Made by a program: the position numbers and the translations under genes. Positions 46,737 through 58,392 of a stretch of 64,000 nucleotides of DNA are shown in pieces (the stretch's first letter is position 1; every line of letters begins with the position of its first letter). This DNA is from Rhynchopus sp. YZ270_cl-10 (Eukaryota; Euglenozoa; Diplonemea; Diplonemida; Diplonemidae). The DNA lies in contig OZ037885.1 of assembly GCA_964035575.1 (NCBI GenBank), forward strand, positions 558,001 to 622,000. Reading direction: 5' to 3'. Below the pieces are notes generated by a model that made no database searches, was not told where the DNA came from, and was given only the letters and a program-made list of their open reading frames with translations.

Positions 46737-49700
46737 TTAGTGTTCTGCCTCATGCATTCTGCGCTTATGCCATTCCTGCGCACTTTCCCAGAGAAGGATG
46801 TGGTTTGGGTCTTCAGCGGAGACGCCGTTTTCGCCCCATTCCTTCAGAGCGTTCCAGGCCCGTGCATAGAGGTCTTGGCAGAAGCTTTGTGAGGTGGCTT
46901 GTTTGACGTAGTCGAGGGGTTCGAGCTTCATGAGGGATGGGAGTGGTGGGAGGGATTCTACCCTTTGGAAGATGCAGTGGAGGAGGAGAAGCAGGGATAG
47001 AGACTTTAGTTCCAATGCCGCGCTGTCAGGTCTACCTGCCACAACAAGCGCTGCGTTCAGCTGTTGAACATCCAAAGACAGCTCTGTTCTGTACGCACGC
47101 ATCTCCTTAAACGCCTTTGGGAGCTGTTCCGCTGCAACAATATTCCCCAAAACCAGCTGTAATTGGGTGACATCATGAATCAACCCGACCTTGCTCTGTT
47201 CTGTGAAAGGGCGGACCAAAGAAAGCAGGCGGAGTGCAGTGTTGCTTACCCGTTGTGCCACATCCTTCAGACCCCTTTTGTATCCATCCCCAGGGATGTG
47301 TGCATATAGAATGAGTATGTTCCGTTCAAGGTGCTCCCAGCGTTCGCCGAGGACAGTGAGGCTGCGGTTGTAGCCCTGACGTTCCGAGCGGTTGTCGGTC
47401 TCAAGGAGTTCGGTGACAGCAACCTCGAGGTGCGCTTCGGCGGGGGCAAGGAGGGCATGCAGTGCGCTGTGGCCTTCGTCTTCGCAGGCCTTTAGTGTTT
47501 CGTAGAGGCGGTCCCGTCCTGATGTCTCTTCAGTGCCTTGGGTGTAGGCGACGCGGTTCAGTGTCTGTGGTGGAGGGTGTTGAGTAAAGGATGAAGGGGA
47601 GGGGGTTAACAAAGGTACACGACGGGACCCAGTGACAAGTGACAAGTGAAAATGACAAGTGAAATGACAAGAAAATCACTTGTCATGACAAGTGGCTTTT
47701 TTGAGGGACAAGTGACAAGTGAAATGTGATTTCACTTGTCACTTGTCACTGGGTCCCGTCGTGTAGGAAAAGGGGTTGGTTGGTTCTGTGTTGCTTTGGC
47801 GTTATGTTTTTTTAGCCGAAAAAGGCATGAGGGGTGATGGAAAATAGAAACCTAACACTCATCACACGATAAAATCCATGGGAGACAGGTTGTGGTGAAA
47901 CGCACAACACCTCGACCTGTTTGGGTGAGGAGTGGCTCTGCAGCGCGGTTCGTCCTCTAGAACCGCAAAGTGTGTTCAAAATGCTTTGTTTCTATTTCCT
48001 TCTTCATTTCATGACGGTGACAAAAAAGGGGGTAAATGGTAAATGGTTGCGATGCAGAGGGGGTTGATGAAAAGATCTTGGTTTTAATTATAAATGGTTG
48101 GTTCCCTTTGTATTGCTTTATGCTTTTGAAGGAGGAAGAGAAATGGGCTTTTTTTGTGCAAAGGGTTGCGTACCTGGGTGATCTCGCTGTTGATGCGGAG
48201 CAGAATCGTTGCGAGGACAGAGTTGAAGAGCTGGCTATTGGTGGCAATGCTTGCGACCTGTGTGTGGTGGGGGGGTGGTGGGCGGTAGGTGAGTACTCAA
48301 TGCAATGACAAAAGGCAGTCACACTATTTCTAAATTCCAGTACTCTACAATCACCCCAACACCCAAACCCGCCAAACTCATTTGGGGTGCTGTATTTGCA
48401 CTTTTATGAATGCAGGATCGCAAGGAAACACAAGTGACATCGATACCATACTATGAGAGCAAATAAGAAAGGGGAGAAAAGAAACAAATGCCCCACCATC
48501 CATCGGCCCCTAGGGTCATGGAACCCAGACACAAAAGCAGAGATTTTTTTGTGGGGGGGTGGGGGGGGGTTCGACCCCCCTTGCACGGCGGGGTCCACAC
48601 ACCCGAGGGTCCGTAAATTTTACGGACCCTCTTTACGGACCCTCAAGTGCGGACCCGGGTCCGTAATTACGGACCCTAGGGTACGTAATTACGTGGTCTA
48701 AGGTGGGAAATCACTGTTTGGATGTGTGACTGCTGGTCGAAAAGCCCTGGGAGCAAACCGAGTGGTACACAGGTACCACATGATAGACCATGATCATGTG
48801 GGCCTATCCCAAGTTACATACCGAAAAAAGTCGTGAGCTCGGTTAGTTGTCAAAGACGTCTTCCACCATGCACTGAGGAGATAATGATCCAACAATTTAC
48901 AAGAAAGATTACTTAACCTACTGCTGGAAATTGCCAGGTCGTAGTAACACACAAAGTGTGCCTCCGTTCGGGAATACCGGATATTCTAGAGACCAAAAAG
49001 GCCTCAAGAATATCTTCCGGTAGTCAAGGTATAACCGAATGAACGGCCCAAGACCCCCGTGGAGAAGTTAAATGTTGTAATGCTATCAAGTACAAACTGC
49101 GAACACTGTCTTACCCTCCTCAATACATGGTTGAATATTTCTTTGACAACAAACCGAGCTCAAGAGTTTTTAAACTTCCCTGAGGGAATGCGAGACGCAA
49201 AATTTACCACCAGACCCTGTCTTCGTGCACCTTCGGTGCAACGCTGCAGACAGGCCAAACTGCGTTGGACTCAGAGGAATGCCTGCTGTGCAGTGTATCA
49301 ATGAGAACCAAGTCCCAGCAACAAGGGGCGCCTTTTGGCAGGCGTTGTTGAGGGTGTTTGGGGTGCAAAGTTTTCCACAATTTTGATGCGCGGGTACAGA
49401 AGTGTTGTCTTGTTCTTTCATCTTTAGGAATGTAAATGTCAATCGCGTTTAACTACCACTAGGGCTTGTTCAGTGAACCCACAAGGGGTCGAAGGGGGTT
49501 GGTTATCCCATAGCTATCAAAGGTTGTGTCGACCAGGCTAATCCACTATGTTACGCTGTACGTTGTTAAATCCGAAGAAATAACACTTTAGCAGCCGCAG
49601 GAAGTTTGTTAAAAAGAGTGCCTCACGCTACACAAACCACCACCCGCGATTGACTTAGATGTTATAACAAAGAGAATTCAGAACAAAACAACACCCTGCC

Positions 49701-52700
49701 CCATACACACTAAATTGTCATGCTTCAAGAGCATGCCTGGGCCAAAATTACTGTTGACCAAAAAGGCAACAAGACCACCCACAAGGAGTGTGAATTGTGC
49801 ACTGGTTTTCTGGGGGAACGCAATATTTTCTTGTGTCTAGTCCTCCGGAAGCAGAGGACAGACTTTCCGGAAGGTTTCCAAAGTCGAATTTCTTGCACTA
49901 GCTATGCTCCCTTGGTTAATGGCTATAGCAGTGACTGACTAAGTGTACCCACCCCCCTCCACCCAGATCTTCGAGAATAGATTGATGCGGGTAGATTTTG
50001 AGTTGTTGAATGTCGGACCGCGGTGAAGCTTCTCATCGCAATCGCGGGTGCAGTTCAGACTTCACGATCCTGTGATAAGTGTAAATGTGGGGTGTGATTA
50101 AGTTATGGTATACAAACGTAGTAGTCGGGAAAGGTGAGGTTAATAAAAAAGGCTATTTATTGCCGTGAAATAAGATAGATTTTTTCCACGCTACAGGTCG
50201 AGAGAGTGACCTGCTGCACAAATGGTTCGAGTGAAGCGAGGTGAATTATGTGAAGCAGGTAACGAGCGCCTGTGGAACCAAATAGAAACGTAACACTCAT
50301 CACACGATAAAACCCATGGGAGAGGTTGTGGTGAAACGCACACACCTCGACCTGAGGAGTGGCTCTGCAGCGCGGTTCGTCCCCAGAACCACAAGTGTGT
50401 TCAAAATGCTTTGTTTCTATTTCCTCCTTCATGTCATGAGGTGACACAAAATGATTGGTGCGTAAAAAAATAGCTATTTAATAGTGTGAACATTACGCGT
50501 TTATTTCGAGTTGAAAACACGAACAAGTTGAAATATGCGGCATTTTTTTGTTCAATCTTCACTAGTAACTGAAAGTTAAACATAATTACATACCTTGTCT
50601 TCCCCGTAACCTGCGCCTTCGCTGCTTTTAAGGTGCTTTCTCTGGGTACCCAGTACCCAGTACCCAGTACCCAGTACCCAGTACCCAGTACCCAGTACCC
50701 AGTACCCAGTACCCAGTACCCAGTACCCAGTACCCAGTACCCAGTACCCAGTACCCAGTACCCAGTACCCAGTACCCAGTACCCAGTACCCAGTACCCAG
50801 TACCCAGTACCCAGTACCCAGTACCCAGTACCCAGTACCCAGTACCCAGTACCCAGTACCCAGTACCCAGTACCCAGTACCCAGTACCCAGTACCCAGTA
50901 CCCAGTACCCAGTACCCAGTACCCAGTACCCAGTACCCAGTACCCAGTACCCAGTACCCAGTACCCAGTACCCAGTACCCAGTACCCAGTACCCAGTACC
51001 CAGTACCCAGTACCCAGTACCCAGTACCCAGTACCCAGTACCCAGTACCCAGTACCCAGTACCCAGTACCCAGTACCCAGTACCCAGTACCCAGTACCCA
51101 GTACCCAGTACCCAGTACCCAGTACCCAGTACCCAGTACCCAGTACCCAGTACCCAGTACCCAGTACCCAGTACCCAGTACCCAGTACCCAGTACCCAGT
51201 ACCCAGTACCCAGTACCCAGTGTCTTCGAGAACCTAAAAATGCGTTTTGTTGAAATTTTCTGGCTTTTTCTGAACTTTTCCCAGCTACTTTTCTGGTCGT
51301 AGCCGACTTTTCTGATCGAGTAGCTATTTTCACTTTTCTGGTGTATGAGTAGGTTTTCTGGGTGGGAGACTGGATTCTGGGTACAGTGGTGTGTCTGGGC
51401 ACCCAGGCACCTGGGTACTGGTGTATTTTCGGCCCAGGTACCCCGGTACACGGTACACTGGTGTACAAGGAAAAAAGTCGTGAAAAAAGCAACCACAGCT
51501 CCACATGACAAACACGAAAGTGTCCAGTCACGTGGGGCATTCATGCACTGAGGAGATAATGATCCAACAATTTACAAGAAAGATTACTTAACCTACTGCT
51601 GGAAATTGCCAGGTCGTAGTAACACACAAAGTGCGCCTCCGTTCGGGAATACCGGATATTCTAGAGACCAAAAAGGCCTCAAGAATATCTTCCGCTGGTC
51701 AAGGTATAACCGAGTGAACGGCCCAAGACCCCCGTGGAGAAGTTAAATGTTGTAATGCTATCAAGTACAAACTGCGACCACTGTCTTACCCTCCTCAATG
51801 CATGGTGGAAGATGTCTTTCACAACAAATATCCTGTACACAGGTACACAGATACACAGGTACACAGGTAAAACCCGTGTGTGTGAAAGTTAAAAATAGCT
51901 ATATTTGCATTTTTCGCCCAGCATTGAGGACACATAGGCCCACCAAGGGCAATTTTGTGATGTCAAAAAAAATTTTTTTTCGGCCCAAAAATTGACTTGT
52001 TTTCGGTAAAACCCACTAAAAATTGTGGTACTCTAAACTGCGTTTTAGACCCCCACAGATGCTCAAAAGTGCCAAATTTTGCTTTTAATGGCCTCAAATC
52101 GTCGAAATTAGCCCTAAACGGGGGCAAAAAAAAATTTTCGAGAGTCCCTTTCCCTGGGAGGCTCCGTAATTACGTACCCTAGGGCAGTGCGCCTAGGAAA
52201 CGGTCAACGTTTCCCAAAAGGAAACGTTGACGTTTCCCAGATTCTTGGGAAACGTTGAGGAAACGCTAAAGAAACGTTGCAAGGGGTTTTCTTTAGTTAA
52301 CACATAGTATTTGACAAAACGCTCAAGACCCTCGCGAAAAGTCGCACGTCTGTGTATCCCCTCCCCGCTTGTTTTCTCCTCTCTCTTTTCTCTCCCGTTC
52401 TCCGACGCTTTCTGCACTTCAGACAAACACATTTATACCGTAGATTTGCATAATGCCCAAAAGGAAGGCGGATGACGCGTGGGACTACGTGAAGGTTGTG
52501 GAAGGTGCAGGGACAAAGCTCCGGAAGGTGGAGTGCACCTTTTGTGATAAGAAATTCTCAGTGTCGTCTGCGGGGAGGATCAAAGAACACCTCCTTGGGA
52601 AGGGGTCGTCAGTGACTGCGTGCTCCCCAAAAGACGACAAGAAGGATGAGTTTGAAATAGCAAAAGCGAAGTTGCAGAACACAGAGGCGAAGGTAACGCA

Positions 52701-55700
52701 GCAGAAGGACAACAAACAAACGTCGCTAGACCCCTTTCTCACACGCGTAACCACCAAGATCGAAGCCATGCAGAGTATTAGGGACTTCTTCTACGAAGAG
52801 TGCATTCCCTTCCGGAAAGCAAAGAGCCGCTCATTCATGACGTTAGTCATGATGTTGTCGCGGATGTCTCAATCTGAGGCATCCGAGTTCAAGCCGCCAT
52901 CCCCCGACGACCTTGCAGGCGAACTACTGCAGGAGTACGTCGCAGAGATGGACAAACTCTGCGAAAAGGGCATGCTTGCCGAAGCAAAGTTCGGGCTGTC
53001 GTTATTGTCGGACGGCTGGACTGATTGCAACGACAGGTCCATCTTTAACGGGATCGTGAGTACGTCCACATCGACGTACTATGTAGATAACAAGACGAGC
53101 AAGAGAAAAACTATGGCCGCGATCGCAGACTATATCTGCTCCCTTCCTGTGCTTATCCCCGAGGAGGTAAGGTCGAAGCTGATACACATTTGTGTTGATG
53201 GGGCATGCAAGGAGGCCCTCCCCTTAATTCGAGCCCGGGTTGAGAAGGTGTTAACGTCTGTTTGTGTTCTCCACACCTATGATCTTCTTTTAGAAGATCT
53301 AGGTGACTCCTCCAAAGCGAGCACAAAGGAAGAATTCAAATTCTTCAATGAAGTCGTGCACAAAGCTACGGCGTTGGCGAAGTGGGTGAAGACACGCCAG
53401 CGCTTGGTCACACTTCTTGAGGAGAGGTCCGACAAGAGGCTGCTGCTACCTGTGGACACTCGCTTTGGAAGCTTTTTTATCATGATGCAACGGTTGCTGG
53501 ACTTGAAAGGGCCGCTGCGTGAGATGTTTGCTGGTGAAGGCTTTGGCGAGTGGAAGGCTCAGCTAAGGAGTGCGGATGCGAAGGCCACAGCTACCGAATG
53601 GGCGTCGGTTGTGCTCCAGGACGCCTTCTGGAAGAAGCTGGAGGGGGCGTGGCACATTGGAGATGTGATCTTCACCGTGTTGAAGCGTTACGACAACGAC
53701 GACGCGTCGGGGAACAGCGCTTCCGTGGAGTACGTGAAGGAGGGTTTCGCCGAGCTGAAGAAGAACATCGAAGCGCTACCCATAACTCAATTCCTCACGG
53801 CAGCACGTAAGCAAAAAATTGCAGACAGGGTGAACACCAGATGGAAATACGTTGCAGCCCCCTTCCACAACGCGGCACATGCACTGTCACCAACATTCCG
53901 CCTGACAGCGAGGGATGACGATGAGTCTAAAGCAGGGCTGAAGGTATGTATGGCAGGTGACCTTCGCATAATCTGCTTTACTACAGGAGGCGCTGCTGCG
54001 GTATTATGATGAAGAGAAAGCACTGCAAGCTTTGGAAGAGTACGAAAACTGGAGCACGCAAAATTTCGGTGTACTAGAAGAAAAGGCGATCGCGTCGAAG
54101 TGGGGTGGACACAAGTGGTGGTCCATGTTCGGAGCAGAATGGCCTCTGCTCAAAGAGCTGGCAACAATCATGCTCGCTCAAACTTCATCTGTTGGTGCGG
54201 CTGAGAGAGGTTGGAGCTGCTACGGCGACGTAAAAACCAGGAAGCGCAATGGGTTGTCAGCCAGCACGGCTGACAAACTTACACGCATTCTGTACAACAA
54301 GAGGAACACGTCCACCACCCACGTCGTGGCCGGTTACTGGGAGCTTGACGAGGTGGTGCTAGGAGACGACAGTGTGGATGGAATCGAAGGATGATTTTTT
54401 TTTTGTTTTTTTTTGTTTTTTTTTACGTTCTTTGTTTTCATTGTGTTTTTTTCCTGTTGAAACTGCGCATTTTCAACACCTACTTTTTTGTCTTTGTTGG
54501 TATCCAATAAAGAACCCCAGGTAGGTTGACCTCAAAAAAAAATCTCAGCGACTTGTTTTTTCTTGGGTGGGGTTGTAACAATCTCAGCTTGGGCGGAGTG
54601 CAGTATCTGTCCTCAGATCAGTTTGGAAGCCATCCCGACATCTTTTATGATGTCCCAACTGAGTATTGTCACCACTCATGTACAATTTTTTGTGATGTTG
54701 TTCCTGTTGTGACGCTGTGGTGATAAAGACATCGTCGCGGGGGGTTTTTTTTTGTTTTCCCCGTTTCCCTTCACGTTTCCCAAAACCACGTTTCGTAACG
54801 TTTCCAACAAAGAAACGCCAACGTTTCCCGTTTCCCAACGTTTCCGTTTCCCAGTTTTTTGGGAAACGTGCGTTTCCCCACGTTTCCTAAAAGCACTGCC
54901 CTAGGGTCCGTAATTACGGACCCTAGGGTACGTAATTACGGACCCTAGGGTCCGTAATTACGTACCCTAGGGTACGTAATGACACTCCGTAAAGAGGGAG
55001 TGTCCTAACATGCCGTTTTACGGACCCTCGGGGTGTGCGGACCCCGCCGTGTGGGGGGTTTTTCAGACGTGTCCAGGGGGGGTGGAGAAAAAAAAAATCC
55101 GGGGGCCGAAAAATTTACAGGGGGGGTGGCCCGGCATGCACCCACACTCGCCATGGGGCCATATTCAGCCTCGTGCCTCGTGAACAAAGTGCAGCCAGAA
55201 CGCGACTCAATTAGTCAAGCGCCGAAGGAAAAGGAAGCAAGCAGCATGGCGAAAGACAAAAAGTAGCGTACCGTGCGCCTGCGGCGCAAGCTTGCAACCC
55301 ACCCTTCCCATGACATAGTTTGGCGGTTAAAATGTGTAATTTTAAGCGCAAATTTTTGAAATGTTGCGTACCGTGGCTTCGCCAGGAACCTATGGGTGCC
55401 ATGACCGCCGTTTCTTTTGTAAATGTACTGAGGTTACTGATAATTCGTATGCCCCGTCTGCCTCGTGTAAATATCAGTGAAGTGCCGAACTCCGCGGAAT
55501 TCTCACATTCCGCCGGAGGCCCCCAACTTGAGCTAAGGTGGGGGCCCGGGCGCGCGCAGCGCGCCCGGGCTCGGCTGACAAATTTTCGACCCCCCTTGAG
55601 GCCTGAAAAACCGGATCGAAAAATAAACTCTGACAAAAGGAAAAAAAAAATTATCTTTCAACACTGTAGCAGGGCTTCCTCCCCCTGCATCCCCTCCCAT

Positions 55701-58313
55701 CCCTCTCCCTTTGTACGTTTTTGGAGAAAAGGGCTTCAGGCACGCGAACTCCCCCATCCCTCTCCTACATACAACAAGAGCACTTCTCCCGGTGACTTTG
55801 TCGGACTGTGTCTGCGCCAGCAGCTCCTTCACTACGGTGTTTATCTGTGATTTGTTTTTGTGTAGAAACGCATTGTGTTATAACATAAAAGGGGGTTGTT
55901 TGTATCGACGCTTTTTCGACAATCACCTTAGACCCTTTAGGCCGAAGCCTTTTTATGCAGTTGTTTTTTAGTGACAGTGTGCGAATAGAAACACTGCGAT
56001 AAGTGGAATGTGCCATCACTGTGTCGGTCCACTTTGTGCGGAGAATGGACGAATGATTCGCCCAAAGGATATGATGAACCTAATTGCCTCTCGTGCTTAG
56101 TCTGATTAGATTATTTGTTTCGAACATTGGTTATTCATCAATCTTTTTTTGTTGCTCTCGTGCTTAGTCACCTTTAAAAAAAAAACCCTATGTTTGGTAA
56201 CATACACTATCGCAGACGAGCTGCTGGACAACAGGGACACCTTGCACTGTGGTGAGCTCATGCGCGACGGTAGAGGTGAAGGGGCGTGTGTCGACTTGCG
56301 CACCAAGCACAACGGACGCAACCTGCTGCGCCGCACCACGTGCCTTCGGGCTCAAGTGTGGGGTAATGGGAGCACCTCCCGAGGCCGCGTCACGTGGCTG
56401 GTGTGCCTTTGCTGCGCTCATGATAGCGCCCGCCTTGTCACGCGCACGCTGCATCACATCGCGAAGGTATTTTGCTTGCAACTCCTGAAGGGGGGTGGTG
56501 TGATGTGGTGGATGCCTTGTGAGGCAGAACAGAGCCATTGGGGTGTGGAATGAGCTCCCACTAACTTCAAGAAAAAAATATTTAGAAAAGTTTGGAATTC
56601 TCGCTTCTCAAATTTATGAGTCATCTTGCACGTTCTCAAGACGTACACCACGTGGTTCCTCTCAAACGGAGTGGACCGGCGCAACATTGGTTCACAATAT
56701 ACCTGGAGACAGTGGTCCTTCCATCGTGTGATCTCCTGTGACCCTGACGTCGACGCTGTGTTCGCAGACGTGCTGCTTGCAGGGAAGTGCTCTGTCACGT
56801 TCTGTTGTGATGTTTGGTGTTGTGTTTTTTGCTGCATCGTTGTATTGCTATAGCTACTGACAACCCCCACTACACATATATTCCCTAAAAACTATGGTTG
56901 CATAGTCAGGACGCCTCACACAAGAAACGTCTACTATCGTGGACTGGCCTCTCAACAATATTCTTAATGAGCCAACAAAAAATAATACTACTAATCATAG
57001 TGACCACCCTCCCTCCCTGAGATGAGTCTATAATCTCACCTGCGGTTCCCCGCCACACAGGGCGTCTTCCAGCTGCGCACCAACGTCAAAGAGAAGGTTG
57101 TGAGCATGGCGGAAGCCATGCTTAAAAGTAGAGTTGAAATACAAAAGCCCTCTCGTGAACAGTGTACCGTGGGCACCCCCCAACCATGCAGTCCTACATC
57201 CATTTCTTATCATTTACATCTGAACTAAAAGACACACACCTGAACGAACTGCTCGAACAGTGCATGCACCTTGGGGAAGTCTGCTGAGAGCACTGCGAAC
57301 CTTTTGGAGAGACGTGCGATTCTGTCGTCGATGGAGCTGATTGGGCGCCACACCTCTTCTATGAAGAAGCCTGCCTCGCCGTGGTCGAGGAGCGAGAGGA
57401 GGAGCGTCTGGTTCACAGGGTCACGCGTCTTCTGCAGCACCTTCGTGAGCTGCGCGAGGCGGACCACGTGCGCCAGCATCGCGTTGAGCGCTCGCTCGAC
57501 CCTCTCCAACAGCACCCCACGCGCATGCTTGTCACCCGACCCTTCCGCCACAGCTGCCGCAATGCCCTGCGCATCCAACTCTTTTGCAACCAACTTCCTC
57601 AACTCCTGAGAAGAGTCTGCCACCAGCTTATTCACCACCCTCACCAACGACCCGGTGTTATAGAACGCCTGCACTGCAGTCCGTATCTCCGCCTGGTTTG
57701 CTGTGGCAAGACCATGCTTGAGCATTTCATGCGCACGAACCCGAACCGATTCGGAGCTTTTCTTCAGCCATTCGGCTTCCTTATCGACAATGTCGATGCC
57801 CCGCAAGGATCCCTCCTGTTCAGTCAGCAGCACCTCCAGGTCACGAAGCGACTTAGCTTCTTTAGGAAGGTCGAGGGAGGCGGTGGAGGCTTTGCCTTGT
57901 TCGCTTGCTTTGGAGAGGGTGCGTTGGTGTTCGCGGACTTTGTTCATGAGGGAAAGGAATTTGCCGAGACGGCGGAGGATTTCAGTTGTGCCCCAAATGT
58001 TTTGCAGTTCTTGCACCTTGTTTTGTACCTGGGTGTATGGTGTGGTGAGGAGAAGGCGTGACCTCGCAACAGACTGCTGCAGTTGAGACGTCGACGCCTG
58101 GATAACCTCGACCTTCCGGTCCAGGTCCTGCACCGTCTCGACCTGCTCGCGGAGTTTAGGAAAGTTTTCTGCCACCTCCCGATGCAGCTTCTTGTCCACC
58201 GCCGCCACAGCCTCCGCAAGTCGATTCGTCTCTGACTCAAAACTGCTCCCCTGCAATGTCACCTTCAAGTACTCCCTAGGGTCAAAGCTTTCATCGTTAA
58301 AGTTTGCAGACAT
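46737..58313 (-). CDS. COG5: Conserved oligomeric Golgi complex subunit 5
   Basis: Five exons on the minus strand: 58313-57240, 57120-57040, 56484-56206, 48257-48174, 47564-46737, giving about 781 residues. All introns are phase 0 with GT-AG ends (donors GTGTGT, GTGAGA, GTATGT, GTACGC). Exon 1 carries the N-terminal coiled-coil region (REYLKVTLQGSSFESE, ETVQDLDRKVEVIQASTSQL). Exon 3 aligns in my recall with the human segment around LQPYEAAYLSKSL (here LQAKYLRDVM). Exon 4 reads VASIATNSQLFNSVLATILL. Exon 5 has AQRVSNTALRLLSLVRPFTE, matching the conserved region before the C terminus. COG5 is part of lobe B of the COG tether for retrograde intra-Golgi vesicles. Intron 3 (7.9 kb) contains a nested transposon complex. 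Exon 2 is only 27 codons. An acceptor lies 54 nt upstream of the ATG. Confidence 0.85.
47618..47763. mobile_element. MITE in COG5 intron 4
   Basis: The MITE is 146 bp with terminal inverted repeats of at least 33 bp (CACGACGGGACCCAGTGACA, then AGTGACAAGTGAAA), flanked by TA on each side. The interior is made of TGACAAGTG units. It would fold into one long hairpin. It lies between COG5 exons 4 and 5. Confidence 0.8.
47845..48022 (+). repeat. Repeat of about 175 bp, two copies
   Basis: This copy and that at 50277-50454 share TAACACTCATCACACGATAA, then GGTTGTGGTGAAACGCACA, then GGAGTGGCTCTGCAGCGCGG, and end near TGCTTTGTTTCTATTTCCT. They are direct repeats about 95% alike by eye. One sits in COG5 intron 4, the other inside element C. 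Confidence 0.75.
48870..49950 (+). repeat. Module M1 copy in element C
   Basis: About 1.08 kb, closely matching the reverse complement of 24385-25470 in element B, with a more diverged and shorter version at 15355-16165 in element A. The shared right boundary is GGCTATAGCAGTGACTGACT. A partial copy of the left 300 bp lies at 51540-51840. Short ORFs occur but are broken differently in each copy. No protein recognised. Confidence 0.75.
50647..51221. repeat. Heptamer satellite (ACCCAGT)n, about 82 units
   Basis: Near-perfect tandem repeats of ACCCAGT over 575 bp. Because 7 is not a multiple of 3 the translation repeats every 7 codons and stays open in several frames, giving long spurious ORFs on both strands. 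Isolated ACCCAGTACCCAGT words also occur at 25,557 in element B, next to the homologous module, which hints at the origin. Confidence 0.95.
52185..54898 (+). mobile_element. hAT DNA transposon, apparently intact
   Basis: The element is 2,714 bp. Ends are CAGTGC, 3 variable bases, then TAGGAAACG on both sides, fitting the hAT CAGNG rule. It is flanked by an 8-bp duplication CCCTAGGG at 52177-52184 and 54899-54906. Many copies of GGAAACG or CGTTTCC crowd both subterminal regions and are likely transposase-binding sites. It contains one spliced transposase gene. The target CCCTAGGG is also a unit of the host array, so part of the apparent duplication could be array sequence. Confidence 0.9.
52453..54394 (+). 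CDS. hAT transposase with BED zinc finger
   Basis: Two exons (52453-53943 and 53987-54394) separated by a 43-nt intron (AAG/GTATGT to TACTACAG); the product is 632 residues. The BED finger has Cys28, Cys31, His46 and Cys57. A DUF659-like region follows with SDGWTDCNDRS (Asp187), then CVDGAC (Asp249, catalytic second Asp region), then CVLHTYDLLLEDLG. The C-terminal hAT dimerisation domain is in exon 2 (W..MFG.EWPLLKELATIML, then AAERGWSCYGD with Glu570, then KTRKRNGLSA). No stops interrupt either exon, so it may be functional. Unspliced, the first frame would end shortly after the intron start region. It lies opposite in strand to COG5, whose intron hosts it. Confidence 0.9.
55052..56205. other. 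Right part of COG5 intron 3
   Basis: Contains a GTACCGTGG-head element (55363-55600, ending with GCGCGCAGCGCGCC), the word TACCGTGCGCCTGCGGCGC (55268, also at 31711), a TCGACAATCACC repeat (55910) and an H1 variant (56070). No gene supported. Confidence 0.6.
57121..57239 (-). repeat. COG5 intron 1, made of repeat H9
   Basis: The 119-nt intron consists almost wholly of a shortened H9 copy (words GTTGAAATACAAAAGCCCTC, CGTGAACAGTGTACC and ACCATGCAGTCCTACATCCA on the plus strand). Only about 10 nt at each end, carrying the splice sites, are not repeat-derived. Confidence 0.7.
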
Positions 58314-58392
58314 TTTGTGTATCAAATTGGGGTGGGAGAGGGAAAGAGAGGAGGGGTCGTCTCCCCCTGTTGTGGTGTTATGCAAAACAAAA

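Larger units (their letters stand above)
48584..55051. mobile_element. Element C, composite TIR element in COG5 intron 3
   Basis: Ends are inverted repeats of about 34 bp (CACGGCGGGGTCC, then CACACCC, then GAGGGTCCGTAAA) with one mismatch and one gap. Subterminal arrays of palindromic GGTCCGTAATTACGGACC and CCCTAGGG lie at 48610-48695 and 54899-55020. No long target duplication is evident (only TG). Inside, left to right: M1 (48870-49950), the 175-bp repeat (50277), the heptamer satellite (50647-51221), a partial second M1 (51540-51840), M2 (52010-52160), and the hAT transposon inserted in the right-hand array. No transposase of its own was found. Confidence 0.65.

Noticed and set aside
50647-51221. 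CRISPR-like array
   Set aside because: Units are 7 bp and contiguous with no spacers; the genome is eukaryotic.
50434-51544. ORFs of 206-368 residues made of GTGYWVL-type repeats
   Set aside because: They are translations of the 7-bp satellite, open in several frames on both strands because of its period; no real start, domain or codon bias.
55211-55850. Overlapping ORFs of 141 and 176 residues in COG5 intron 3
   Set aside because: They lie over the GTACCGTGG-head element and its GC palindrome; no domain and no consistent frame among copies.
57381-58061. 226-residue plus-strand ORF
   Set aside because: Antisense shadow of COG5 exon 1.
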